Source: Mesostigma viride (taxonomy: Eukaryota > Streptophyta > Mesostigmatophyceae > Mesostigmatales > Mesostigmataceae). Taken from it: DNA of 64,000 bases. The notes beneath the pieces are model-generated. The model ran no database searches, was not told the DNA's origin, and worked only from the letters and a program-made list of their open reading frames with translations. Made by a program: the position numbers and the translations under genes. Of the stretch, positions 43,081-55,246 are shown in pieces; the stretch's first letter is position 1; the number at the start of each line of letters is the position of its first letter. Location: NCBI GenBank assembly GCA_009746045.1, contig RPFO01000667.1, positions 1 to 64,000 on the forward strand, in the 5' to 3' direction.

Positions 43081-46000
43081 ATGGCTTCGACAGCTCAGAC
43101 GTCCGCTATTTCCGGCTGCTGCGGATCATCATATTTCCCAGCAGCCGTTGTTGCACCTGCTAAACAGTTGTCACGCCAGCCGCTGGCGAAGCCATGCAGT
43201 GCTGCTTCCGCAGTCAGCCGCTCCAGTCCCCTGGCATCCAGTTGGCTTGGTGCGTCTTTTGCATTGAAGAGCCGTGTTAGCAGTAAATCTGCTACTCTTG
43301 TCTGCCTTGCGGCGACGGGTAAAACGGCCAAGGTTGGGGAGCTGTACGAGGTTACCCTGAACAAGCCAATTGGCATTGCATTCTCGCGCGGATCTGACGG
43401 TGCGACGTACGTCCGCGACATTGAAAGCGATTCGTTGGCGGAAGAGGAAGGTGTCCAGGTCGGAGACAAGGTCCTGGCCACGAGGTGAGTAGTCAACGCT
43501 TGAAAAGCTTGGACACACGAGGGTCTAACCCATGAAGCTAGTAATGACAGAACGTCCACTGGTGGCCCGGCGTACCCCGTCTCGGCGCTTTGTTTTAGCC
43601 CTGAATTTCCGCCTGTTTGCCGGGGCAATCCTATGTCTACGTCACCCCTGTCATGAGTGCACGAGCTGGTAGTGTCACTCCCTGGTTAGCTGATATCAGC
43701 GCTATGAACCTTGTTGCTGTGGAGCAACCTGCCGTCTGACAGCCCCCCGTCCCGAGTTCTCTTTTAGATCCAGCCACAGCCCAAGAATCCAATGAACGTG
43801 GCGATTGGTCAATTAATCGCGAAGGCGGTCAATGGTTCAAAGTCTGTCTGTTTGGGGCCATCCTGTGCTCTGATGCTAGGGCATCATGTCATGTGTTCTG
43901 ACACGAGGCCATCCTGTGTTGTGACACCATGGCATCCTGTGCTCTGATGCTAGGGCATCATGTCATGTGTTCTGACACGAGGCCATCCTGTGTTGTGACA
44001 CCATGGCATCCTGTGCTCTGATGCAAGGGCATCATGTCATGTGTTCTGACACTAGGACATGATCCTGTGTTCTGAACCGTCCATGACCAACCCATGGGGT
44101 GATTGATAGCTTGCTGAGGTGTGGCAGCTGGTTCTATTGTATACACAACATGCCCCATGGGCTGATCAGGTCTGTTCACTATGCCTTGGCACAGCACCCC
44201 CACACTTTTGTTTTCATGGGCTGCTCATGAGCTGGGCGTGGACGAGTCAGCTGTAGGCTATGGCTGCGCAAGGCAAAAGGGCTGGGCCCCGCACCCGCAC
44301 GCTGATGCGCAGGAGGAATAGCAAGCGATCATCTGGTAGTAATGGGCATTGATACTTAAGCGAGTAATCCAAGGCTAGGTCAGAGGGCCATCCCTGGTTA
44401 TGGGAATAGCGAGCGTTTGGGCAGTATCAGTAAGCTCAAGGCCCCCCTGGCAAGGTCCACGCTGATAAGTTATTATTATAACACACAATGACACACCATC
44501 CAGCAACGAGCCTGGACCATGCATGCTTCCGGCGCTTGTCCGTTAGCAGCACCCCGCTCTATGGCCACACCCCGCCGCTGACGCGTGCTCCATCCCGCTG
44601 CCCCACGTGCCTCACGCTTGCGGACCCATGCAAAAGCAGCCTGTGGTGATACCCCCGTGATTGCCTGTAGTAATGCCCGCGTGGTTGCCTGTAGTAATGC
44701 CCGCGTGGTTGCCTGCCGTGCTGCTGCCTGTTAGCGCCCCTGGGCGCATGCAAACCCTTGCCCTGCGTGCATGAACCCTTACATCCCTTCTGCATTGTTT
44801 TTGTTGCCCAACCTCGTTGGCCTTCTAACCATTGCCCAACCTCGTTGGCCTTCTAACCATTGCCCTACCTCCTTTGCCTTCTAATGATCCCTGCTCTGTC
44901 TCATAGGGGAACACAACAACGCTGTTTCACTGGTACCCTGTCACGCGCCCCACTCCTGCCACACACTCCTCGTGGTGTATGGCACTCTCCGCTGCCTTCG
45001 TGGCGCCATCCTTCCACTTAAAGCAGTGCCTTAACCCTCTTGTCCATCATGTGTGCGCACTCGCAACCCCCTCTTTGGCACCACACAGCCACACATTAAC
45101 TAGCCCTCCCCTCCCCCCCCCCCCCCCTCCCCAACATGTTGCCCTGTCCCTCCCCTTCCCCCGCCTTCCCCACCCCCCTTCACTTAGTCCAGCACTATGT
45201 TTGGTGCTGCAGCTACTGCTTAGGTAGCAGGCACCATTGCCACCGTTTAACTGTGACCCCACCACTGCCACCGTTTAATTGTCAACCCACCACCGCCACC
45301 GTGTGACCCCACCACCGCCACCACTTCGACCAGCATAGTACTCAACCGCGCACTGACCTTCCCTCGCTTTCAGCACATAGCTGCGCCCCTCCCTCCCCTT
45401 CCCCCCCTCCTTTTCCCATGCAATGCCGAGGAGTCGTGGCCAGTTTACCATGATACTCCGTACTATACCCTATTGTACCATGTGGTTGGCCCCGATGCGT
45501 GTAACAAGTAACACACACATTTGCGTACTAGTTGTGGCCGCACACTTCACCTCTCATCCTGCCGCAGAACCGCGATTCCCATTCACTCACGCTTGCTTTC
45601 CTGTATCCCTTTGCCCATCCCTTTCTCCTTCCCCCAGCGCTGTCTTTGGGGATGAGATGTGGCCCGCTGCTGAGTACGGCCGCGTCCTGTACACGCTCAA
45701 GACGCGCATCGGCAGCATCCGCTTCGAGATGGAGCGCACGGATGGTGCGTTTATAGCAGAGTCAAGGTGCTATAGCGTGCTCGCGATGGTGCTTTAGTGT
45801 CCTGGTGGCAGCATCCGCTTCGAGATGGATTGCACGGACGATGAGCAAGAGGACATAGTACAGACAAATAACAGATGTGTTTATTGTAAACCATGTATGC
45901 TACAGTCTACGAGTCTAGTCGTGTATATTACAAGAGTTCATCCGCAGCATTTTGTTTGAGGTGGGGCACACAGACGGTGAGTTGTGGTATTGTAGAGACT

Positions 46001-48972
46001 ACTTCATGGTGGCCATGTGTACCCTGTACCCACGAATGCTTGACACTACGCATGAGGGCTACAGTACTTTTACCCACGAATCATTGACACTTCACATGAG
46101 GGCTACAGTACGGATGCGCCCTGTACACGCTTAACATGCAGGCATGGAGTTTTCTGACCCCCTCCCATACCTCGACTCCCCATTTCTCCCCTCCTAATGT
46201 CACCTCACCAGTTCTGCCCTTGACCCCCCCCGAAGTCTCCTCGTCTGCCTCCTCTTCTGTCCTTCTCCTCTCCTGTTCTCCGCTTCTTACCTTCTCCCCC
46301 CCCCCCCCCCCAAGGAACTCGGCTCTTCTAGCCTTGCCTCTCCTTCCCCTGCTGCCACCCGAGCATTGCCTACCCTTCCCTTGCTCCCACTCGAGCATGG
46401 CCTCCTCTTACCCCCCCGCCTTGCCAGGCTTGGTGGAGATGGCCCACCTGGGCATCTTTGACTCTCCTGATGTCTGGCCTGCGCTGGTTGCCTCATGAAT
46501 GTTTGGGGCACCTTTGCTTGCGCTCATGTGCTTATGGTGGAGATGGCCTGCGCGAGCATATTTGCTTATCCTCATTTCGCCCCTGCTGCCCTTGCCATCT
46601 CACTTATCCTCCCGATCCTCTCCCCCCCCCCCCCCCCCTCCAAAGGCTCGGTGGAGATGAACTACACACGTTCCCAGTTTGAGCGCGAGCGTGCGGGGGG
46701 GAACTACGGCGTCGGCACCAAGGAGCTGCAGGTAAAGGGCCGCACAATCTTTCCCATTAATGGCAGGGCTAGGAATAGCCTATAGGTGATGACTGTGGCA
46801 GGCCAGGGAGGCGTGCGTGTTTCTATGTTAGGCCCCAAGGAGGCACCACCTGAGGATGCTAGTAGATGACGTGGGATATGGGAGATCCGCATTGGCTTAG
46901 TTCATGCTATGACATCGGCACCAAGAAGCCGCGTGGCTTTCAAATGTTCTGGGATGTATGGGTCACTCTGTGATCACTTAACGAAGCTTCAGGTAAGAAT
47001 CGCACAGCCTTGGGGTACGGCCGGGGACTAGAGCTGGGTGGGGACCACAGTTGCCATTCCAGACATCAGGCACTGTGCCGTATCCTTAACCATATCCTTA
47101 TTCCTTTGCTGATATCATCAATGCCAAGGCTTTCTCGCCAGGTATATACTTGCCATTTTAGCTTCATGCTCCCTCCGCCTCACTCATCGCGCATCCTTCA
47201 TCCCTCATCACTTGCTCGTCCCTCCTCATTCCCTCCGCCTCACTCCCCCGCTCCTCCCCTTGCCCATGCCCACTCTTAGTCTTTTCTCTTCTCCCTTCCT
47301 CACCACCGCCACCCTCATCCGCCAGTCAAAGAACACTGCGTGGGTGCATTTTTCACTAATTTTAACGGTGTCATCGGAACTTGAGTGCGCCCCCCCTCCC
47401 TCCCAACCCCCCCGCGTGGAAGACCTATGAGATCTCTTATCCAACCCCCCCCCCCCCCCCCCCCATTTTCTCCCATCAGCACCACCACCACGTCCCCCAG
47501 TGGAATTCCTACTCAAAGCAACTACTGAAAACAACAACCCGGCAATGCCCCCCCACCCTCGCCCCCCCGGCATATCCCATTAAACGCCCAGAGGAAGGAC
47601 TACGAGTTAATTTTCACTGAGATGGATATCCTGCACTCCTCCCCCCGCCCCCTTGGCTTCACCCCCCCCTGTCCACCCAGCGTGGAAGAACTGCACGGAT
47701 ATCTGACTGACCTAACCCCCTCGTAATTGCGCCCCCACCCACACACCTCACCCCACCCCCTCCCCATTGAAAGTTTTGCAAGGATTTCTTACTGACCCGA
47801 CCCCCTCGTACACCCCCCCCCCCCCCCCCCCCCCCCCAGTGGAAGAACTACGAGGAGCTGCAGCAGAAGGACAAGCAGCGGCTCGAGTGCATGGAGGCTG
47901 GCCTCAAGCTGTACAAGCAGGGCAAGTACGATGAGGCGCTGATCCAGTTTGAGTCCATCCTGGGCCTGACCCCCCTGATCCGCGAGGAGCAGGTGGCCGC
48001 CTATAATGCTGCCTGCTGCTACTCCAAGATGGGCAATGTTGACGCCGGGCTCGAGCTGCTGTCCGCCGCACTCAAGGCCGGCTTTGACGACTACAAGGTG
48101 GGTTGGTTTGAAGGCCTGCTTTGACGACTGCAAGGTGGGTTGGTTTGATGACCAATAGCTTCGCAGACTGAACGTGAAAGGCATCTGTGTGGTCAAGGCC
48201 TGCGGTGAGGCAGACAAGGTGGGTTGGTTGATGACTACCGCGTGTGCGTTTCAAGGGTGGATTGGTGAGGACCGTGTGGGTGGCATGGATGACTGCAATA
48301 CGGGCTTGAACAGGTTCCAGACTCCAATAAGTGACACACACATGCGACGCGACGCTCCAGGCTGCACAAACACGCGCGCGCACACACACGCACACAAACG
48401 AACACGTGCGCGCACATGCACACGCACACGCATACACACACATGCACAAACTATTGACAGGCGCATGGTGTGGTGTAGGTGTGTGTCCCTTCTCGAGTTT
48501 ACTCTTTCAACCAGGCCCCCCTTACTCTTTCAACCAGGCCCCCCTTTCCCTGCCCCCCCCCCCCCCCTGCATTTCCCTTACATGTTACCCCTGTGTTGTC
48601 CCTTTTCCCCCTTTGAATTATCCCTTATCTTCCCTGTCCCTAGTTCTCATTAAGTTTGTCATAGCAACCTCCCCCCTCCCCCCTTTCCATGTTGCCGCCC
48701 CCAAAGCTATATGCAGTGAGCGCCGATCTCTTCTAGTCGTCCTCTTGGCTAATGCTCCCTCCCTTTTCCCTTGTTTCTCTCCCCGTCCATTCCTTATCGT
48801 TATTGTCGTTTCCCCGTGTTTTGTACAGGCGGTGCGCAACGACGCGGACCTGGCCACGCTGCGCACGTCCGAGTCCTTTGCGCCCCTCATCAACCAGTAC
48901 GACGAGCCGCTCATCAATGAGAATGCGATCAAGGCGTTCAAGGGGCTGTTCGGCGGGTTCGGCAAGAAGTAA
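43081..48972 (+). CDS. TEF30: MET1/TEF30-like plastid PDZ-TPR protein, five exons, 332 aa
   Basis: Homologues (Arabidopsis MET1, Chlamydomonas TEF30) are stroma-side thylakoid proteins that bind photosystem II cores and aid assembly/repair of PSII supercomplexes. Exons by GT-AG joining: 43081-43484, 45638-45744, 46646-46731, 47840-48097, 48829-48972; phases agree and total 999 nt including the stop. Residues ~1-75 are Ser/Ala/Lys-rich, a plastid transit peptide. The PDZ-like domain follows (GELYEVTLNKPIGIAF, VQVGDKVLATSAVFGD) to ~165. TPR repeats lie at ~205-285 (GLKLYKQGKYDEALIQFESI; AYNAACCYSKMGNVDAGLEL). The C-terminus ends NAIKAFKGLFGGFGKK. Length is close to plant MET1. Start: ATG directly before the transit-like sequence. 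Acceptors of introns 2 and 3 follow C runs of 14 or more. Intron 1 (2.15 kb) and intron 4 carry tandem repeats. Confidence 0.9.
43859..44070 (+). repeat. 74-bp minisatellite in MET1/TEF30 intron 1
   Basis: Units starting CATCCTGTGCTCTGATG at 43859, 43933 and 44007, about 2.8 copies, nearly identical. Each unit also contains the internal echo CATCCTGTGTTGTGACACCA. Confidence 0.93.
44640..44885 (+). repeat. Short tandem repeats in intron 1
   Basis: A ~24-bp unit (GTAGTAATGCCCGCGTGGTT) repeats around 44669-44715. A ~33-bp unit (TTGCCCAACCTCGTTGGCCT) occurs three times, the last diverged, around 44810-44885. Both are non-coding. Confidence 0.8.
48076..48260 (+). repeat. Duplicated splice-donor segments at the start of intron 4
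   Basis: The exon 4 end GACGACTACAAG-GTGGGTTGGTTTGA is followed by GACGACTGCAAG-GTGGGTTGGTTTGATGA near 48122-48150 and a more diverged GCAGACAAG-GTGGGTTGGTTGATGA near 48210-48235. Use of the second donor would add VGWFEGLL and then a stop. Confidence 0.8.
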
Positions 48973-50590
48973 ATGCGTCCATGCTGGCAACGAGGGGGCA
49001 TGCGCGCTGGCAAGAAGGACGCTTGCTTGGACGGCAAGTACCAGGACGTCTGGCAAGAAGTGAATGCGTTCACGTTGGCAAGTGGTTGGCATGCTTCGAC
49101 AGCGATTCGCCGGCTTTCCCAGGACGGAGAGGGGAGCAACGGGGCAAGATGTGGGCGTGCATTTGGCATGCTGTGGGCCTGCATTACGTTGGAAACGCGT
49201 GGGCCTGCATTTCCGAAACCTATCAGCCATCTTGCTTGGCGACACGTAGGCCTGATCTGGCCGGAACTGGGCAGCGGGTGAGAAGACTTGGCGGCCGATG
49301 CTAGGAGGCCAGGCTGTAGCAAGGAAGAGCCGCCCATTGCGCCGAAAGCTGGGCTCTTGTTAGGAGGAGCTAAGAGGGAGGGGGCAGGAGGCAGCTGCGT
49401 GGGCGCTGGCGTTGCGCTTCCGCGGGAGAATGTTATCGGGCGAGTCTTGTGCCCCATCGTGGGGAACAGGCAGAAGCGGAGCTTGGTGGCGGTATAGATC
49501 CAACTCCGTCGGGGGTGAAACGTGAAGGCATCGGGGCCCTCACATAGGGGCGAAGTGGCAGGGTACGGGGCTGTTGGGTGGCCCCACACGAGCGGGAGCT
49601 GCAGACAGTGTGGACACGGAAATCCTGCCCTGTGGTATACCCATGTTAATAAGAAAGGGGGAGCTTTCTTGCTTGGCCTTTGCGAGAAGAACAGCCGGTG
49701 GTTGCTGGTCAAAACCGCGTTGGGGTCGCGGCGAGCTGGCATGGTGTGAACCTGTGTTACGATGCTATGGCTGGTGGCCCCTTGGGCAGGTGCATGGCTG
49801 CCTCCATCCGCCTGGGCGCTAGGTGCCACTGAGATGCCCCCGTTTTTTTTTTTTTGTTTTTCAAGTGGGCAAGGGTCCTCACGGCACATGCAGGGTGCAC
49901 AATAGATGTGAGTATTCGTGTTGGGATGCAAGAAGTCATTTCTTGATGATTCTCTCTGTTGGACAATAGTGTGCATGGTGTGCATGTCCCAAGTGTTTGT
50001 GGGCATGGGGTCGTGTAAGTGTGTGCATTGACTTTGACTCCTTGCTGAAGGGCTGAGTCCTGCTTCGTGGGCGGGAATGAAGTGGTTGAAAGCCTTTTTT
50101 GGGTAACCAGGACGTTGACTTCGTGCCACGAGGCCCCTCTGCATTATTCCTGCATGGCTTTGTGGATGAAGCACGGTCAAAGTGACATTTGGTACCCAAT
50201 TATCGAGGGATGGGGGTGCGAACAATGAGGATGGCATTGTTTCAAACTGACAGCTCTTGAGTGGCTTTGCCTCATGGGCTACGTTGATGGCCAAGGCCGG
50301 TCAGTTGAGAGTGCTGGCCTTATGCCGGCAATGGCTTGTTGAAACTACGTTTGGTGTAGAAGAAATTATTGCGGATGGCCATACTGTCAGTGTTGCTGTG
50401 ACTGTCATCGAATCATTTTGTCTGTGCCCAAGGATGGGAGGCTGCAGTGGGGAGACAAATAGGGTGGTAGTAGCAGCGTAGCTGTACAAGATACAAAGAT
50501 ATTGACAAGTTCTTTAAAGTTTAATATGGGATAGCATGCCAGCAATGGCGATGCAGCCCATTTATCTGGGTTAGTAAAACATTCTGCTCA
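48973..50590. other. 3' flank of MET1/TEF30, no further gene recognised
   Basis: Immediately after the stop, GGCAAGAAGTAAATGCGTCC is echoed near 49052 as GGCAAGAAGTGAATGCGTTC, a local duplication of the gene end. A T run lies near 49844. A 558-codon minus-strand frame (48618-50294) overlaps the last exon and is judged spurious. Confidence 0.5.
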
Positions 50591-51170
50591 AATATTAATT
50601 AATTAGTTAATTAAGTGATTAATTAATTAAGAACATAGCTCCGTGGGGAGCATATGTAACACACAGCCCTGAGAAAGGGGCATCTATGGGTTTTTAATAC
50701 AGTCTGGGCTCAAATATGGATGTACTCTCACCACAGTCCTTCCTCGGCGTTGGATCGCCATGCGTCCAGGCATAGTTGTCTCGCCACCATTGTCCGTGAC
50801 TCCCCAACGGGAGCACTTAATTAATTAACCCGTGTTTTTTTACAACGCGATACATCGCGTTGTAGGGTTAGAACGCGATGTATCATGTCACGTGTCTATT
50901 AATTAATCGCGTTGTAATCTGACACGTGGCAAACCTATTAAACATGCGATTTTTGGTCTGAAACTTTCAACATAGGTCAGAAACATCTCATAGAATTCAA
51001 GAAAAAATCCTGGTATTTTTGGTATTTTTTTGGTGACAGCTGCAAACAAATATGTACCACTGAAATCAGGCATTTTCGCGGGACGAAGGTGAAGACGACG
51101 GCGATGGCGGCAGGTAGATCTCGCCAGTTTTCGCGCGAATTTCAGTGGCTGTTGGGTGGCACGACCATGA
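50591..51170. other. LINE scraps and hairpins, no gene
   Basis: ATTA tracts (50598-50632), an L2 3' signature in plus orientation (50793-50816), a 22-bp perfect hairpin ACAACGCGAT-AC-ATCGCGTTGT at about 50842-50863 repeated in part near 50905, an L1-tail-like GTCACGTGTCTATTAATTAA near 50889-50908, and an inverted pair CCACTGAAAT/ATTTCAGTGG near 51058 and 51139. Confidence 0.6.
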
Positions 51171-53588
51171 TTAATTAATTAATTAATTAATAGACACGTG
51201 ACTGCGTCACGTGAGCATAAGTCCTCAGTGGGAGGGGAACATGGGATGGAATGGATGGTATAAGCTATCTAGGTCCTAGTTACAGGGGTGTGGGCACCGC
51301 GGCCCGAATCGCTATGAATGCCATACTTGGTCACACGCGGAGCCCCCACAGGCTTGGGGGTGGTCTCCTTCATCACTACTTGCCATCTATCCTTGCGCAC
51401 CATCTGCCTCCATATTACAGACAAACCAGGAGGCTGCCCGGGGGTGAGCCCGTCACGTCTAGTGTAGCACATGTCCATGCCGAGTCTATCACGAAAAGTC
51501 CACGGGTGGCGGCCCTGCCGCGCGCGGCCGGGGGCACGCCAGGTTAGGAAATATCGCCCAGGCTGGCCGGGCTTGGTGCCAGCTAGTCTATCTGATGTAT
51601 CTACCTGATCTGTGCGGGCCAGGTGCCCGGCTAGGCCCAGGCGCCTGTGCCTAATAATGTGGGAAACATAGGGCAAATCAGCGTACAAATCCTCATTACT
51701 AATGTGCAAACCAAAGGGGATATTAAGGGCCTTGCGCAGCATCTTGGTGACGGCGCCGTCGAGTCGTTGCTCCAGCTCCTGCATCAGTGTCCACGTCTCG
51801 GCGCCGTAGGTCAGGGTCGTCAGAATGACGACCTTGAAGAGGTCACGCTTGACGATCCGGGGTAGGGCGGGGTTGCTCCACCAGCGGCGGTGGTCATGGA
51901 GGTGCGCCCACGCCATGCCGATCCGTGTCGTCATGTCGTCCTCGCAGTCGGGAAGCCAACTGCCGAGCAGCTTGAAGCGGCCTGAAGGAGGGTAGTTGAC
52001 CTCGGCATCGTCTAAGAGGCGGAGTGTGGGTGGGGGCCCTGCCATGCCGAGGGCCAGGGCCTCCGTTTTGGGGCTGATTTCTAGACCAACCGCCCGAGCC
52101 TCGAGCGCCAGGCAGTCCAGCCAAAGTTGGGCAGACTCCGGCTTCTCGATGAGCGTGATGTCGTCGGCATAAATGAGGTCAGCTAGTAAATTCTGCTTGT
52201 TAGTCGGCCCCCCTTCCCCAAGCTCGTTCGTGATCGCTAGGCCAGGGGCACGGCCTGCAATGCTAGCAAAGCGAGCACGTGCCTGGCGCATAACATAATC
52301 CACTACAATAATAAACAGGTACGGCGACAGGACGCAACCCTGCAAGACGCCGGTCTGCAGTGGGCATGGCGGGGTAATGCCGTGTTGAGTGCGCACCGAA
52401 GTGGTCGACCCCTCATACAGCGTGCGGATGACGGTAATCAGGGGAGTGGGGACGCGAGCGCGAGCAAGTACAGCCCATAGAGCGTCCCAGAGGACAGAAT
52501 CAAAAGCCTTGATGAAGTCGACGAAGATCAGGATGGGGGGAAACTCACCAGGTTGCAGGAGAGCGATTTCCCTCGAAGAGGCGACGCGCGACGAAGATGT
52601 CCATGACGGTGTTGCGCCCAGGACGGAAGCCCATTTGACTTTCCCCAAGGTGACAGTCGAGAGCAGAACGAAGGCGGTTGAGGATCATGCGCATGAACAA
52701 CTTAAGTGCGGCGCTCTGGATGCATACTCCTCTGTAGTTGGCGGGGTCGTCAGGGGAACCTTTGTTTTTGTACAGCATAATACGGTAGCTGTGCTGCCAC
52801 TCAGGAATCGGCGGCGCGTCGGCAAGCAGGATCCGGTTGCAGACGTCAAGCAGGAACCCCGTGAGCGCCGTCAGCTTAATCACCGGGGCTGGGAGCTGGT
52901 CAGGTCCAACGGCAGCATAGAAGCGGAGTTGCTTGGCGGCGGTGCTCAGCTCGAGCTCGGTGAACGGCGGGAGCTCGTTGGGGTCGGCCAGGGGCTCCGT
53001 CAGGGCTGGGTACGTGTAGTCCTGCTCAGCGGCGGGCGGCGTGGGCGGCGCAGGGACGTCCGCCGGTGCTGCTGCCAGGCGTGCGGCCGCCAGAGGGCCA
53101 AGCGGCGGAGGCGGCGGGGGGGCGCCGAGCAGCCGGGACTGGGAGGAATACCACTGGTCGAGCTGCTGCTGCGGTGAGCCAGAGAGCGTCCGCGGCGCCG
53201 GCTGCGCGCCGCCGGCGGGCCGTTGGGCGTGACGCAGGCGGGTCCAGGCGTACTTGCCGTGCTGGTCCTTGAGGTGGGCGAAGTACTCGCGGACATGAAG
53301 GTCCTCCTGCTCCTTGGTCGCCTGCCGGATGGCCGAGTGGTAATCGGCTTTGAGGCGGGCGTAGCGGGCGGGGTCGCTGTTGTCGCGCAGGGCTTGCCGG
53401 GCCTGGATGACGGCGGGGAGCCGGTGCAGGCTGGTGAAGCGGGGCGGGCGGCGGGGGGGCAGTAGGGCCCCGGCCGCGGGCAGCTTGTCAGCGAGGTGCC
53501 GAAGGGCCGATGCCGGGCCGGCAGCGAACAGCTGGGCGTGGCTGGCCGGGATGTCCAGCGCGTCGACGAACGCCTCTTCGGCGCGCTT
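51171..53588 (-). mobile_element. LINE L1 copy G, longest copy, RT nearly intact
   Basis: The TTAA-repeat tail and 3' end are at the left. The minus strand encodes, from 53588 inward, a basic linker (LPAVIQARQALRDNSDPARY; REYFAHLKDQHGKYAWTRL), then a reverse transcriptase with ESQMGFRPGRNTVM, FVDFIKAFD, TGVLQGCVLSPYLF, YADDITLIEK (YADD at 52160-52171), and the C-terminal GLAGHLART and GLSVIWRQM blocks. The RT is split into 51269-52648 and 52545-52883 by a single extra C near 52571 relative to the other copies. The endonuclease is missing, so it is 5'-truncated. A target duplication is not clear here. Confidence 0.9.
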
Positions 53589-53676
53589 GAGTTAGCGAGC
53601 AGCCAGAACTGTGAGTTCCTGGTCTCTCACGCCACACAACGGGATAAGCCAAAGTTGCAAGGCAGCAACCTTTTAA
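53589..53676. repeat. 88-bp repeat, left copy
   Basis: Identical as far as I can see to 61398-61485 in the same orientation (GAGTTAGCGAGCAGCCAGAA to CAGCAACCTTTTAA). The two copies bracket the Copia-like region and its neighbouring ORF. They could be LTR remnants or a short dispersed repeat; they lack TG...CA ends. Confidence 0.85.
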
Positions 53677-55246
53677 CCCGTGCACCGAGCCACGACCACG
53701 GTGAGCGGTTCCACGTCCAATGTGGGAGCCTCGGTTCGTGCTTGCCAAGATAGCTGGTCATCCCCCATGACCAAGCTATATCCTTTGCGTTGTTCCTCGT
53801 TCCCATCGGCGTGACGAGGCACGTGCAGGCAGGCAAGCAAATCCTCAACGTCCACTGGCATCAGTGCAGAGCCAGGACGAACTGGATTTGCCTAGACTCT
53901 GCAACCTAGGAAGTACAGGACCTGTCACAAGCCTGCAAGGCCTAGTATCCTTGCAGACCTGTGCCAGTTCCTGTAGTCCACCAGTCACAGGCTGCTGCTC
54001 CTCTGGTCTACGTGGACCACAGTCACGTGATAGTCAGGCTAAGCCTGTGCAGGCACGGCCTGCCACGTGTCCTGTCCACTATACCAGAGGACTGTACCTA
54101 GTCGGCCACGGACGGCTAGGACTTCGGGACCTCATATCTTTCTCGTCCCTTGTCTGTTTCAGGCGGTCAGCACGGCGTTGGAAAGGTCTTTCCAAACTGC
54201 ATCCACTTAGCATATTGGTTGCCCAAAATGCTAACTCCAACCCTTTCTTCTTTTGGAGCTGGACCAGCTTGAAACAAACCTAACCTTGCTTGTGCCCACT
54301 CAGCCACAGACCGCTTGGTCCCTTGAGGTTGATCAGACCTTTGAGGGCCCAGGTTCCTGCCTCCTTTGGGTAACAACATATCTGCCCTTGGACCAGGCTA
54401 GGTGTACTGGCCAGTGAATCAGAGGTCACCCCAGGTTATCCCCTGACCCCTTGGTCAGCTCCCAACCTTTCCTTGGGAACTTGGTGCTAGATTAAAGTCA
54501 AGGCACATTACCTAGTCCAATGGCTGGGATTACAGGATGCCAAGAACGTACTATTGTGAGTTCCTGATCTTTCACAGTTATCACAGGCGCCCGTTCTTAT
54601 GGCGCCCGCCTTGGCCAGCCTTTCCCTTTTATGCTCAAAGAGACTCAGGTAGCACCTATACAAATACTGCCTCATTGGGGAGCCCATGTCTTCACTGGGT
54701 GTTAAGCCCAGGAATCACTCATGCCAGGCTGTGGCTCTGCTGGGGAATTGAACCCCACCCCAACCTCCAGGTTTATAGGTGACCTGGAACTTTACACAAG
54801 AGAAACATTACAACCATGGAACAACATGAGAATGACATGACATGATTATGTTTTATTCAAGCATTATATAACCCAGAATGTGGCCCCCTGGCAACCATGT
54901 TCCACATGGTCACACAACCAGGTTCTTTATTAGCAACAGGTTGGAAACAAGCACTAGAAAACATATGTACAGCAACCTGTAAGAACCAACATTCGGGTTG
55001 CCCTTGCATGGCCTAACTGTTTGAGGCCAAAGGCGTCGACTTAAGTCCTGGCGACTCTTCTGAACCCCATGGGGAGGGCCAGGCATGATTCTCAGCTGGT
55101 AGGAGTGACATTCCACACCAACTCCTGTCCAGGAGGGTGTACCTAACCCTGAAGGACCGGCTGTCAACCAGTAAGCACCAGTCACCACTTGGTACTTTGG
55201 TCAAGCAGCCCACTGGGGGCACCCAAGCTGAAGCAAGGCCTGGTCT
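53677..55246. other. 3' flank of the Copia-like element, LTR not resolved
   Basis: No coding sequence. It includes a tRNA-like T-arm on the minus strand near 54738-54760 (TGGGG-TTCAATT-CCCCA), and a TTATATAA / AATAAAA pair near 54850-54875 that might belong to an LTR promoter or polyadenylation region. I could not find a matching 5' LTR. Confidence 0.35.

Noticed and set aside
48618-50294. 558-codon minus-strand open frame
   Set aside because: It runs antisense through the last exon of the MET1/TEF30 gene and through G/C-run flanks; its composition is unstructured and no domain is visible, so I take it as a chance open frame in GC-rich DNA.
51160-53701. Target duplication for LINE copy G (CACGACCATG left versus CACGACCACG right)
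   Set aside because: The match is imperfect and would require the 88-bp repeat to belong to the LINE, whereas other copies have exact 11-12 bp duplications.
54690-54765. Possible tRNA gene around a perfect T-arm (minus strand)
   Set aside because: The 5' acceptor strand, D-arm and anticodon arm could not be found at the right distances.
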